Shown in pieces: positions 16,036-24,101 of a DNA stretch of 37,431 bases. The translations under genes were made by a program, and so were the position numbers. A model generated the notes under the pieces. The model saw only the letters and a list, made by a program, of their open reading frames with translations. It did not search any database and was not told the origin of the DNA. The stretch comes from DROE01 sp964569865 (GTDB lineage: Bacteria > Pseudomonadota > Alphaproteobacteria > Rhizobiales > Devosiaceae). Every line of letters begins with the position of its first letter. Positions within the stretch are counted from its first letter, which is position 1. The stretch lies in NCBI GenBank assembly GCA_964569865.1, contig CAZMVQ010000018.1:1-37431 (forward strand), read 5' to 3'.

Positions 16036-16119
16036 AGCGCTGCCAAGAAAACACTCTTCGAGTGGAGCACTCTTCAGGTGGAACACTCTTCAGGTGGAAC
16101 ACTCTTCGAGTGAAGTGCT
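16036..16119. repeat. 16-bp tandem repeat inside a dispersed element
   Basis: After the word AGCGCTGCCAAGAAA come four 16-bp units (16051, 16067, 16083, 16099) of the type ACACTCTTCGAGTGGA or ACACTCTTCAGGTGGA, then GTGCT. The CACTC-TTC-GAGTG core is a small palindrome. A one-unit version with the same start and end is found at 36793-36827. It looks like a small mobile or structural repeat whose palindrome has expanded here. Confidence 0.75.
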
Positions 16120-16263
16120 AGACAGTTTTAAATTTTCAATCGTGAGCAACCATACAGTACAAGTACCGCCGCCAATGCGCGCGTCGCAGGTTCAACTTTG
16201 CCAATAATTTTTAAGCGTCAATGGCAAAGCGGTACGAGCCGTAAGACAGAAAAAAACCAAATA

Positions 16264-17232
16264 TTATCTAAACAGTTCCTGATCTTCCATCCCGGCATAC
16301 ATATCCGCCACTTGTTCTGCATATCCATTATAGAGCAATGTGGGCACTCTTTCATCCGTATGCAAAACTCTTTCGGTGGCCTGACTCCAGCGCGGGTGAG
16401 GAACTTCCGGGTTTACATTGGCCCAGAACCCGTACTCGCGAGCGCTGGAAATTTCTTCCCAAAAGCTAATAGGACGTTCTTCAACAAAGGTGAATTTTAC
16501 AATCGACTTGATGGATTTAAAGCCATATTTCCAAGGCAGGTGCATGCGAATTGGTGCGCCCATAGAATTGGAAACTTGGCTTCCATAAGCTCCAACGGCC
16601 AAAAACGCCAATTCGTTGGCCACCTCATCCATGGTTATACTTTCCACATAAGGCCATGGATACCAGGGTTGGGTAGCAATTCCATTGCCCATTTTGGGAT
16701 CGCCAAAAGTTTCCATGCGCAGATATTTTGCACTGCCCAAAGGTTCAACCAGATTTGCCAGTTTGGCAAAAGTAAACCCGATCCATGGCACCGTCATCGA
16801 CCATGCTTCTACGCATCTGAGGCGATAAAGCCGCTCTTCCAGTCCGCCAACTTTTGCAATCAAATCATCTACATCAAGGGTCATGGGATTGTTGACCAAT
16901 CCGCCAATCTCTACCTGCCATGGTCTTGCAACAAGATTTTCTTCAGCGTTGGCAGAAATTCTCTTATGGGAGCCAAACTCATAAAAATTATTGTATTTCA
17001 GATTTACATCTTCTGGAGTTAATTCCCGATCAAGCTGATAGGCCTCGTTACGAACTGCCGCCATGGCCGCCCGGCCCTCTTGAGCAAATGCCGCTCCGCC
17101 GATTGCACCAATCGAAGTGGCCGCAACACCACCTGCAAGCCCTTTCATCAAAGTGCGCCGATTGAGATAGATTTGTTCAGGAGTTGCCTGATTTTCTTTG
17201 ACTACCCAGTTGGGTGTTGATTTGATCAGCAT
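16264..17232 (-). CDS. msrP: Protein-methionine-sulfoxide reductase catalytic subunit MsrP
   Basis: A periplasmic molybdopterin enzyme (formerly YedY) that reduces methionine sulfoxide in envelope proteins. It has 322 residues. The Tat signal is LNRRTLMKGLAGGVAAT (about residues 23-39), with cleavage after AFA near 50. The oxidoreductase molybdopterin domain shows the Mo-ligand cysteine C140 in LYRLRCVEAWSMTVPW, plus LRMETFGDPKM, GAPIRMHLPWKYGFKSIKSI and NPEVPHPRWSQATER, all family markers. The haem membrane partner MsrQ is usually encoded next to it but is not present here; it may be elsewhere, or another quinol donor may serve. The neighbour on the same strand is an AraC-type regulator 92 bases upstream of its start, so co-transcription is possible. 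Confidence 0.95.
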   Translation of the reverse strand: MLIKSTPNWVVKENQATPEQIYLNRRTLMKGLAGGVAATSIGAIGGAAFAQEGRAAMAAVRNEAYQLDRELTPEDVNLKYNNFYEFGSHKRISANAEENLVARPWQVEIGGLVNNPMTLDVDDLIAKVGGLEERLYRLRCVEAWSMTVPWIGFTFAKLANLVEPLGSAKYLRMETFGDPKMGNGIATQPWYPWPYVESITMDEVANELAFLAVGAYGSQVSNSMGAPIRMHLPWKYGFKSIKSIVKFTFVEERPISFWEEISSAREYGFWANVNPEVPHPRWSQATERVLHTDERVPTLLYNGYAEQVADMYAGMEDQELFR

Positions 17233-17324
17233 TGCAAAATTTCCATCTTTTTAATCTGAGCGAACATTGTCACACAAATAAAATTTGGCAAGGCACTTTG
17301 CTTCAACTTGAAGTGACTTTAAGT

Positions 17325-18146
17325 TTACCGCTGATTTTTGCCGCCAGATATGAAGCTGGAAGGAGCAGCGCCAGTGAGCTTTTTGAATACTCGCCCGAAA
17401 TGCGACGAATCATAATAGCCAAGATCATGGGCCAATTGAGTTAGGCTGATATTTTTCCCGCCATTAAGTGCATCTACAGCTGCCAGCATTCGATAGCGCT
17501 CAATTACCCATTTGGGAGCAACACCCACATATTTTTCAAACCGGCGTTGTAGAGCGCGCGCGCTCATCCCTGCATGATCGCTAAAATGCTCCATGCTTAA
17601 AATTTCAGGGGAGGTAGAAATAAGATCAACCAATTCTCCAGCATTTTTGCCATTGCTGCTCAGCTTGGGATTTTTCTGCAAAAGCATATTTTCAATTATC
17701 TGGCTCGCATCTTCAAGATTTTCCGTTGCTAAAAATTTGTGCTGCAACCCGGCAACATCCACATCAAAAACCTCATCAATTGCCACATGTTTGTCCTGAA
17801 GTGAAACCGCAGGCAGATCTGAAAATGCACTAAATGCTCCGGGTTTGAATTTTGCACCAATCAGCCGTCCGGTGCCACAAAGCCGATATTCAAACACCCC
17901 CGTGTGCACACCAAAAACACCACTGGTTGCAAACGGGTCAATCACCATATGCAAATTGGCATGGGGCAGGTTTTGTTGCACATAATCGGGTTTTCCTGAC
18001 AGGTCCCAGGTAATAATCCAGTAATTCTCAACAAAAGCCGCCAGATCAGGCGAAGGCTTAATCCGCAACAGGTCAAAATGGCGCATGGATATATGTTGAT
18101 TGAGCAGCCCTCTGGCGGGTGGAATATTTTTTGAAACATCTCCCAT
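17325..18146 (-). CDS. AraC-family transcriptional regulator
   Basis: A 273-residue regulator. Residues 22-165 resemble the DUF6597-type sensor domain (PSPDLAAFVENYWIITWDL, GRLIGAKFKPGAFSAF). The C-terminal AraC-type double helix-turn-helix (about 180-268) is clear: FSDHAGMSARALQRRFEKYVGVAPKWVIERYRML then LTQLAHDLGYYDSSHFGRVFKKLTGAAPSSF. The effector is unknown. It is divergent from the DUF3224 gene, with 97 bases between starts, a layout that often means the regulator controls its neighbour as well as itself. It precedes msrP on the same strand. Confidence 0.92.
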   Translation of the reverse strand: MGDVSKNIPPARGLLNQHISMRHFDLLRIKPSPDLAAFVENYWIITWDLSGKPDYVQQNLPHANLHMVIDPFATSGVFGVHTGVFEYRLCGTGRLIGAKFKPGAFSAFSDLPAVSLQDKHVAIDEVFDVDVAGLQHKFLATENLEDASQIIENMLLQKNPKLSSNGKNAGELVDLISTSPEILSMEHFSDHAGMSARALQRRFEKYVGVAPKWVIERYRMLAAVDALNGGKNISLTQLAHDLGYYDSSHFGRVFKKLTGAAPSSFISGGKNQR

Positions 18147-18243
18147 TAATTAAATGTGCATGCATTGTCGCAAATTTACAATCGAGCAAGGTTTATCCCT
18201 GTTAAAAAAACTCCAATTGAATAGATTAAAAAGGATCGCGCCT

Positions 18244-18642
18244 ATGCCCAAAATCACCGCCACCTATGAAATGACAGCCTGGAGCGAAAACACAGTCCGC
18301 GATCTACCCCCGCCGCAAAAATGCACAAATGTTGTTGCCCCCGGCAATTTCAGTGGCGCCATGCAGGGAGAGGGGAGCAGTTTTTACCTGTTGAATTACG
18401 TAACTGAAAAAACCGGATTTTTCACAGGCTATACCTGTTTCAAAGGAAAAATCGGCACCAAACAAGGCTCTTTTGTATTGGCCGACGACGGCAAATTTGA
18501 CGAAGCGGGGGCCTATACAAAATGGACAATTATCAAAGCTAGCGGCAGCGGTGACCTGAGCGGTATCAGCGGCACCGGAGGGTTTTCAGCAACTGAAGGA
18601 ATGAAAGTCACTTTTGACCTGAATTACAAATTACCGGAATAA
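18244..18642 (+). CDS. DUF3224 family protein
   Basis: A 132-residue protein without a signal peptide. The pattern (MPKITATYEMTAWSENTVRDLP, FSGAMQGEGSSFYLLNY, FTGYTCFKGKIGTKQGSFVLADDGKFD, GSGDLSGISGTGGFSATEG) matches the DUF3224 family, a predicted beta-barrel related in shape to allene oxide cyclase-like proteins, with no settled function. The start at 18244 has AAGGA eight bases upstream; the longer frame from 18154 is not supported. Its position divergent from an AraC regulator suggests inducible expression. In other bacteria such proteins are often linked to small-molecule stress regulators; this is only an inference here. Confidence 0.85.
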   Translation: MPKITATYEMTAWSENTVRDLPPPQKCTNVVAPGNFSGAMQGEGSSFYLLNYVTEKTGFFTGYTCFKGKIGTKQGSFVLADDGKFDEAGAYTKWTIIKASGSGDLSGISGTGGFSATEGMKVTFDLNYKLPE

Positions 18643-18672
18643 AGCAGCTTCATTCCTCCTATCGCAAGCCTC

Positions 18673-19875
18673 CTATCGCAATCCTTGGCAAAATTCTTCA
18701 ATCCGGTTTAGCGCCCTGTTCAAATCGCTTTCAGATGCCGCATAAGAAAGCCGAAAATGCCCGCAAAGACCAAAGGCGCTGCCGTGTACTAACGCCACTT
18801 GATTTTCAGCCAACAGGGCCATGACAAAATCCTTGTCATTATTAATCTCCTGCCCGCCCCGGCTGACCTTGCCAAATTGGGCCGTGCAGGAAGGAAAAAC
18901 ATAAAACGCCCCATCAGGGGTCAAACAATCAAGACCATCAATGGCGTTTAATTTTTTGACCACGAAATCGCGCCGCTTTTGAAAAACCTCGCGCCATTCA
19001 TTCAAAAAATCATTCGAGCCATTAAGCGCCTCCACCGCCGCCCATTGAGATATGGAAGAAGCAGAGGTGGTGGACTGAGACTGCAACTTGCCCATGGCAG
19101 CCAAAATCGGGCGCGGTCCGGTACAATAGCCAATTCGCCAACCGGTCATGGCGTGAGATTTTGAAACCCCGTTCAGGGTTAAAACCCTTGGCGCAAGTTC
19201 CGGGCAGACCTGAGCAAGAGTAAAGAACTCTCTTCCATCATAAAGCAAATGCTCATAAATATCATCGCTCAGCACATGAATTTGCTCATGCTTTTCAATC
19301 ACTTCCCCCAACTGCACCAGCTCGTCTTTTGTATATGCGGCCCCTGTCGGGTTGGAGGGAGAATTCAAAATAACCCACTTGGTTTTTTTAGTAATCGCCT
19401 TCGCAAGCATCTCCGGGCTAAGTTTGAAACCACTTTTAGCATCACAATTTATCATTACTGGTGTCGCCCCGGCCAATAGAGCAATATCGGGATAAGATAC
19501 CCAATAGGGTGCGGGAATAATTACCTCATCCCCTGAATTAAGAGTGGCCATCAGAGCGTTAAAAATAATCTGCTTGCCCCCGGCTGCAACAAAACAATCG
19601 GCAGCCTCAACATTTAATCCATTTTCACGATTGAACTTATCCGCCACCGCGTTTTTAAGCTCTGCGATGCCATCCACATTGGTATATTTGGTTTTACCAG
19701 CCTTAATGGCGCCAATTCCTGCATCTTTTATGGGCTGTGGAGTATCAAAATCAGGCTCCCCGGCACTTAAGGCAATTACATCTTTGCCCTCCTGCACCAT
19801 TTGGCGCGCCATCTGAGAAATTCCAACAGTTGCGGATGGATTTATTCTTTGCAGTGCCTTGGATAAAATAATCAT
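18673..19875 (-). CDS. aatA: Aspartate aminotransferase (class Ib)
   Basis: A PLP-dependent cytoplasmic transaminase that interconverts aspartate and 2-oxoglutarate with oxaloacetate and glutamate; close relatives in Hyphomicrobiales also transaminate prephenate to arogenate. It has 400 residues. The catalytic lysine is K239 in LNGVSKSHAMTGWRIGY; other family marks are ALSAGEPDFDTP, KTKYTNVDGIAEL, APYWVSYPDI, LNSPSNPTGAAYT and the carboxylate-binding arginine in FRLSYAAS. The start at 19875 has AAGGAG eight bases upstream; a GTG six bases earlier would overlap it and is less likely. It stands alone, convergent with the DUF3224 gene. Confidence 0.95.
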   Translation of the reverse strand: MIILSKALQRINPSATVGISQMARQMVQEGKDVIALSAGEPDFDTPQPIKDAGIGAIKAGKTKYTNVDGIAELKNAVADKFNRENGLNVEAADCFVAAGGKQIIFNALMATLNSGDEVIIPAPYWVSYPDIALLAGATPVMINCDAKSGFKLSPEMLAKAITKKTKWVILNSPSNPTGAAYTKDELVQLGEVIEKHEQIHVLSDDIYEHLLYDGREFFTLAQVCPELAPRVLTLNGVSKSHAMTGWRIGYCTGPRPILAAMGKLQSQSTTSASSISQWAAVEALNGSNDFLNEWREVFQKRRDFVVKKLNAIDGLDCLTPDGAFYVFPSCTAQFGKVSRGGQEINNDKDFVMALLAENQVALVHGSAFGLCGHFRLSYAASESDLNRALNRIEEFCQGLR

Positions 19876-20162
19876 GCCCACTCTCCTTTAGGTCACTAAC
19901 CCATATATTTCGCTTTTTGCTAACGGTTTGCCCATGAGCGGATCAAGCCAAATGTGACGACACAATCCGGCCATCAAATGGTACGCAAATCACCCCACAC
20001 AATCCATAAAATATCCAAGGACTGGCAATATACAACACTTATTGATGGCTTTTCTGATTGACAAGGGGGCGCAGGTCATCATCGCGATTGCATGAGTAAC
20101 ATCCCTGTACCGGGAAGGATTGCAGTCAGGTATCCGAGTAGTTTTAGTTGTGGAGTTCCCCG

Positions 20163-20713
20163 ATGCCCAAAAAGAAACGTGGCCAAAAAACCCCTGTTCA
20201 AAAGTCCACTATTCAAAAGNNNNNNNNNNNNNNNNNNNNNNNNNNNNNNNNNNNNNNNNNNNNNNNNNNNNNNNNNNNNNNNNNNNNNNNNNNNNNNNNN
20301 NNNNNNNNNNNNNNNNNNNGCCCAAAAAGAAACGTGGCCAAAAAACCCCTGTTCAAAAGTCCACTATTCAAAAGTCCACTATTCAAAAGCCTTCTGGTCA
20401 AAAGCCCGCTGACCAAAAGCCCTCTGGCCAAAAGCCCGCTGAAAACATGAAAAAGGCCCGACGCCCCCTGTTCAAGTCTGCCTATTTCGTCCTGTTTGTC
20501 ATTACCGGCGCTGCCATTGCCACTCCGCCCGCCATAGCGGCAAATCTGTTGCCCGATGGAAATATTGGCGCATTGACCATGATCAGTTCGGTGGCAATAT
20601 TGATGTTTGTTCTGGTAGTTGAAATCTGGCGCCAGACCGCCAAAAAAACCGGCCCCCGACTGCAGGCGCAAATGATGGCGGCGCGAAGAAAACGCAAAAA
20701 TTATTTTGACTAG
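20163..20713 (+). CDS. Lys/Gln-rich pentapeptide-repeat membrane protein (gap inside)
   Basis: I do not recognise the family. The frame starts MPKKKRGQKTPVQKSTIQK with GGAG seven bases before the ATG. Then come pentapeptide repeats QKSTI and QKP(S/A)(G/D/E), a basic stretch (MKKARRPLFKS), a hydrophobic segment (AYFVLFVITGAAIATPPAIAA), a second one (LTMISSVAILMFVLVVEIW) and a basic C terminus (ARRKRKNYFD). With the duplicated 55 bases around the N removed, the frame is continuous: residue 19 ends at 20219 and resumes at 20375. The number of repeats is uncertain because the assembly collapses there. It is probably a small inner-membrane protein with a long charged cytoplasmic N tail. Confidence 0.7.
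20165..20374. other. Identical 55-base flanks around a 100-N gap in a CDS
   Basis: Bases 20165-20219 and 20320-20374 are identical, and the right flank continues into further copies of the 15-bp unit AAAAGTCCACTATTC. The gap is a k-mer overlap artefact over a 15-bp coding minisatellite. The real gene has at least two STIQK units. Confidence 0.9.
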
Positions 20714-20756
20714 GTAATCGCCAGCAATAGTATATTTCAAATCAACAGAAACAAAC

Positions 20757-20782
20757 AAAACCGGCTTCATGCCGGTTTTTTT
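20757..20782 (+). terminator. Terminator after the pentapeptide-repeat gene
   Basis: Stem AAAACCGGC and GCCGGTTTT around loop TTCAT, within a T run of seven. It lies 44 bases after the stop. Confidence 0.9.
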
Positions 20783-20940
20783 CTGTTATTTCAGACAGTT
20801 AGGCCAAATATTACCAGCCTTTCCAATTCTTCATCTAACGGAAATGTTACCACAACTTGCGCTCCTCTATGTTGAATACGATCAAACACCGATTGAACTG
20901 CACCTAATCTTAAAACCCTAACAAAAGGATTTCTGAAAAA

Positions 20941-21468
20941 ATGAAAAAGCTAACAACCACCATATTGGCGACAGCAATTGTCAGCGCAATTTCTTTCACC
21001 GCGTTCACCTCAGGTGCTGCGGCCCATGGACCAAGAAATCAAGGCCCATCCAATGCTCAAATGGCAAATAGCAATCTGGCGACCAATTTCGTCTGTTCCG
21101 AACGCGGTTCCACTCGAATCGAGAGAGGATTAGATCGCATTTCCCAACGATTGGATATTAGTGAAGAGCAAACACCGGCCTTTGACGCCTTCAAATCTGC
21201 AGCTCTTTCTGCCCAGTCAGATTTTTTGCAGCAGTGCAACGATTTCAAACTCGCCCGCGATGAGGCTGGTTCAGATACTGACCTGATTGACCGCATGAAC
21301 AATCGCCAGGCATTGTTGGGTGCTCGTTTGGAAGCCGTTTCGTCCGTCATGCCTGAGCTTGAAGCATTTTTTGACGATCTTAGCGACGAGCAAAAACGGC
21401 AGCTAAAACCCCGTGGTCCCCATGGTCAGCGCGACCAGAGAATGGAAATGAAGCCCAACAACAACTAG
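20941..21468 (+). CDS. Spy/CpxP-like periplasmic protein
   Basis: A 175-residue exported protein. The signal peptide is MKKLTTTILATAIVSAISFTAFTSGAAA. The mature part is helical and charged and carries two LTxxQ-like elements, LDISEEQTPAFDAFKSAA and LSDEQKRQL, the hallmark of the Spy/CpxP family of periplasmic ATP-independent chaperones and metal-stress sensors. The C terminus is rich in His and Met (PHGQRDQRMEMKPNNN), which could bind metal. In proteobacteria such genes answer to envelope-stress two-component systems; no partner is nearby. AAAAGGA precedes the ATG by about a dozen bases. A structured, possibly non-coding segment follows. Confidence 0.75.
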   Translation: MKKLTTTILATAIVSAISFTAFTSGAAAHGPRNQGPSNAQMANSNLATNFVCSERGSTRIERGLDRISQRLDISEEQTPAFDAFKSAALSAQSDFLQQCNDFKLARDEAGSDTDLIDRMNNRQALLGARLEAVSSVMPELEAFFDDLSDEQKRQLKPRGPHGQRDQRMEMKPNNN

Positions 21469-21479
21469 GATCCCGTCTC

Positions 21480-21647
21480 TAAGATTTGTTAAGCCTTGTT
21501 CGGCGTGGATTAAAGGGAGTGCGTGTCCCCCTTGCACAATTTATCCTTATCCATGCCGGACACCCCGTAAAAGTTTTCTCCTCCCGAGGCTAAAGCCTCC
21601 AACCCTCCAAAGTTAGGCCATGGCAATTAATTGCCATGGCTTTTTTT
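21480..21647 (+). ncRNA. Candidate structured small RNA or 3' UTR RNA
   Basis: No open frame. A 13-bp stem (two G-U pairs) joins 21498-21510 to 21549-21561. An unpaired TTTTCTCCTCCC tract (21574-21585) is an anti-Shine-Dalgarno motif. A perfect hairpin GAGGC-TAAA-GCCTC follows (21586-21599), then CTCCAACCCTCC, and the segment ends in a strong terminator. This layout is that of trans-acting alphaproteobacterial small RNAs. It could also be the 3' UTR of the Spy-like gene or be processed from it. I cannot assign it to a known family. Confidence 0.5.
21617..21647 (+). terminator. Strong terminator before the EamA gene
   Basis: A perfect 24-base palindrome, arms GCCATGGCAA and TTGCCATGGC with a TTAA loop, followed by seven T. 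It ends the Spy-like transcript or the candidate small RNA. Confidence 0.93.
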
Positions 21648-21737
21648 ATGATACCACTCAAAATTATATTGCCCGGCTGATCAATATCCTTAAAGCTGCA
21701 TTTTCTAATCTTCCAAAAATTTCACGAGACCCGATAA

Positions 21738-22631
21738 ATGAAACGATCCAGCGCCACAATCCTGCTGATTCTGGCTGCTGTTTTTTGGGGCACGGCCTTT
21801 ATTGCCCAAAAATCCGCTATGGATTTCATGGGCCCCTTAACTTTTGTAGGGTTTCGTTTTCTCGTGGGCGGGTTTTTGGTCCTGCCATTTGCTATTCGTG
21901 AATATAAGAAGCGCAACATCGTGCTGACCAAACAGCAAAAAATTCTTGTTCTTGTCCTTTGTATAAATTTTTTCTTTGGATCTTGGCTACAGCAATGGGG
22001 ATTGTTGACTACCACCGCAACAAACGCCGGATTTTTAAGCGGTCTTTATGTATTTATTGTACCCATAATACAGCTGACCCTTTTTCGCACCAGACCGCAT
22101 TTAATAGTTTGGATATGCTCTCCTATTGCGGTTTTTGGGATATTTCTTTTAAGCGGCGCCAGCGTAGACCCGTTTGGTATCGGTGAATATCTGGTAATCG
22201 CCAGCGCCTTTTTTTGGGCCATGCAGTTGTTTTTACTGGGACATCTTGTTGTTCAAACAAAATTACCATTGAGCATAACAACGGCTTGTTTTTTGCTCAC
22301 CGGATTGCTTGGCACTATTGGCGCTTTTAGCTTCGAGACTGTTTCTGTGGCTGTTTTACAGATCGGATGGATGGAAATTCTTTATGCGGCTGTGTTTTCG
22401 ACCGCTATTAGTTTTTCTCTGCAGGCCATGGGCCAGCAACATGTTCCCCCGGCCAATGCCGCAATTATTTTATCATCAGAAAGCCTGTTCGCGGCGGCTG
22501 GAGGCGCTCTTATATTGGGAGAACGCCTGACAGCAAACGGTTATCTGGGCATAGCAATTCTGTTTATTGCCATCGTGACGGTAGAAGCCGTTCCGCAATG
22601 GCGCAACGGCAAAAAAACCAAAACTATTTGA
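21738..22631 (+). CDS. EamA/DMT-family transporter
   Basis: A 297-residue inner-membrane protein with ten predicted hydrophobic helices in two EamA repeats (about 5-140 and 150-285). Family features include the first-helix AAVFWGTAFIAQKSAM, the repeat end GFLSGLYVFIVPIIQL, the second-repeat start FGIGEYLVIASAFFWAMQLFLLG and IILSSESLFAAAGGALILGERLTANGYLGIAILFIAI. The DMT superfamily mostly exports small metabolites or amino acids; the substrate cannot be predicted. It is preceded by the strong terminator above, so it has its own promoter in the 90-base gap. It converges on the DUF2147 gene, with 11 bases between stops. Confidence 0.92.
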   Translation: MKRSSATILLILAAVFWGTAFIAQKSAMDFMGPLTFVGFRFLVGGFLVLPFAIREYKKRNIVLTKQQKILVLVLCINFFFGSWLQQWGLLTTTATNAGFLSGLYVFIVPIIQLTLFRTRPHLIVWICSPIAVFGIFLLSGASVDPFGIGEYLVIASAFFWAMQLFLLGHLVVQTKLPLSITTACFLLTGLLGTIGAFSFETVSVAVLQIGWMEILYAAVFSTAISFSLQAMGQQHVPPANAAIILSSESLFAAAGGALILGERLTANGYLGIAILFIAIVTVEAVPQWRNGKKTKTI

Positions 22632-22642
22632 ACTGGGTAACC

Positions 22643-23074
22643 CTAACTGGTGGCAATCTCTGCCATGCGTTGAAGAGTATAGCTCTCACAAAAGAAGCTA
22701 AGAAAACAACCTGTGACCTTAAGTGAATTTGTTCCCAGGATTTTTACACTGCCGCCAACTTTTACCCCATAGATATTTATCACGCCGCGCCACTCCGTCG
22801 GACGTGCTCTGTTACCCTGATAGATAACATATTCATTGAGATATTGAACATTACGCTCGTTGACTTTGGCCGGATTTATCCAAATCAGTTTTGCGCAAAT
22901 TTGAGTTCCATCGCCGCACAAGGTTACAGTATAGCGCGAATCACCGTCGTCGGCCTGCCACATGCCTGCCGGAGAAAACTGCGCAAGTGCATTGCTTTGT
23001 GCCGAAGTTGCGATAGTTGAAAATGTTAGTAAAACACCCACAAGGATGCCCGTGATTGATTTTATAGAAATCAT
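22643..23074 (-). CDS. DUF2147 family exported protein
   Basis: A 143-residue protein with a signal peptide (MISIKSITGILVGVLLTFSTIATSAQS). The mature part follows the DUF2147 pattern: SPAGMWQADDGDSRYTVTLCGDGTQICAKLIWI, then WRGVINIYGVKVGGSVKI and LKVTGCFLSFFCESYTLQRM. The domain forms a lipocalin-like beta-barrel and is widespread in periplasmic proteins of alphaproteobacteria; no activity is known. The cysteines in TLCGDGTQIC and GCFLSFFC could form disulfides in the periplasm. It is convergent with the EamA gene and has no operon partner. Confidence 0.83.
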   Translation of the reverse strand: MISIKSITGILVGVLLTFSTIATSAQSNALAQFSPAGMWQADDGDSRYTVTLCGDGTQICAKLIWINPAKVNERNVQYLNEYVIYQGNRARPTEWRGVINIYGVKVGGSVKILGTNSLKVTGCFLSFFCESYTLQRMAEIATS

Positions 23075-23457
23075 CTCAAAAGTCTTTCTCGATTTTTTTG
23101 CGCCGCCCGCATCTGAGCGCTATGGGAAAAATTTGTCGGGAATGTGGTCAAAAAACTTTTCGCAAGCGCCCAAAATTATATCTGCAAATGTTTAACGCAC
23201 CAAATAATAGAGGCCAAAAAAACAAATGCCTCGGGTAAATCTTCCTGTGCAACGTTTTTTTTGTCCCTTTCAAATCCTCTTCACCCCTGTAAAAATACGC
23301 CACTGGCACACAAATCTGCCCAAGCCAAAATAGACCAGCCAAAACAGACCAGCCAAACTACTCAACCAAACTACTCAACCAAACTACTCAACCAAACTAC
23401 TCAACCAAACTATTCGACCAAACTATTCGACAAAGCCCAACCGGACCGAAAAATTAA
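23075..23457. other. Gene-free stretch upstream of tdk
   Basis: A 383-bp stretch between the divergently read DUF2147 and tdk genes. No gene is recognisable in it. Its last 120 bases are repetitive: two CCAAAA(T/C)AGACCAG units, then the 13-bp array listed next. Confidence 0.6.
23353..23430. repeat. 13-bp tandem array (six copies) before tdk
   Basis: Six perfect-period copies: four of CCAAACTACTCAA, then two of CCAAACTATTCGA. The array ends 27 bases before the tdk start. The period is not a multiple of three and no frame is conserved, so it is non-coding; its place in the promoter or leader means a change in copy number could affect tdk expression. Confidence 0.93.
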
Positions 23458-24090
23458 ATGGCGAAACTATATTTTTCATACGCGGCAATGAATGCCGGCA
23501 AATCAACTCTGTTATTGCAAGCCTCTCACAATTATCATGAGCGCGGCATGCAAACTCTACTCTATACTTCGTCCCTTTATGCAAAGATGGACAAGAAATC
23601 CATTACATCCAGAATTGGGGTAACCGCCCCGGCACAGCTATATGATAATAAGCTGGATCTCTATCTGCAGATTGATAGGCGCGTCAAACAAGGGCCTTTG
23701 CACTGCATATTTGTTGACGAGGCGCAATTTTTAACCACCGATCAGGTCTGGCAACTGGCAAGGGTCGCTGATCGTTTAAAACTTCCCGTTATGACCTATG
23801 GTTTAAGAACCGATTTTCAAGGAAATCTGTTTGAAGGGTCAAAGGCTCTTCTGGCCATTGCTGATATCTTGCGCGAAGTGCGCACTATTTGTGAATGTGG
23901 TGCCAAGGCAACCATGGTGGTGCGAATGGATGAAAAGGGCAACGTGCTGACCAAAGGCGATCAGGTGGCCATTGGCAAGGATGTTTATGTTTCCCTGTGT
24001 CGAAAGCATTGGGAAGAACAAACCGGACGCTGGCCTGCCTCCGATGCCAACAGCCCCAAATTCTCATTTGAAAAAACTTCATCGGACTGA
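23458..24090 (+). CDS. tdk: Thymidine kinase (type II)
   Basis: The salvage enzyme that phosphorylates thymidine to dTMP with ATP in the cytoplasm. It has 210 residues. The P-loop is YAAMNAGKSTLLL (about 8-20), the catalytic base is E88 in IFVDEAQFL, and FQGNLFEGSKALLAIAD follows. The zinc-binding lasso has C145 and C147 (ICECGAKATMVVR) and C181 with H184 (LCRKHW). The last 18 residues look non-conserved. The ribosome binding site is weak. The thioesterase gene starts 11 bases after the stop, so the two form a probable operon although their functions are unrelated. Confidence 0.97.
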   Translation: MAKLYFSYAAMNAGKSTLLLQASHNYHERGMQTLLYTSSLYAKMDKKSITSRIGVTAPAQLYDNKLDLYLQIDRRVKQGPLHCIFVDEAQFLTTDQVWQLARVADRLKLPVMTYGLRTDFQGNLFEGSKALLAIADILREVRTICECGAKATMVVRMDEKGNVLTKGDQVAIGKDVYVSLCRKHWEEQTGRWPASDANSPKFSFEKTSSD

Positions 24091-24101
24091 GGAAATAACA
24101 A

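Noticed and set aside
16051..16114. 16-bp array as a CRISPR
   Set aside because: Units abut without spacers and no cas gene is near; the 13-bp array at 23353 fails for the same reason.
15717..16207. Open frames across the gap downstream of the AbcR-like RNAs
   Set aside because: They run through the terminator, the N and dispersed repeats, with no motif.
16198..17022. 274-codon open frame antisense to msrP
   Set aside because: msrP on the other strand has a complete domain and a Tat signal; the antisense frame has none.
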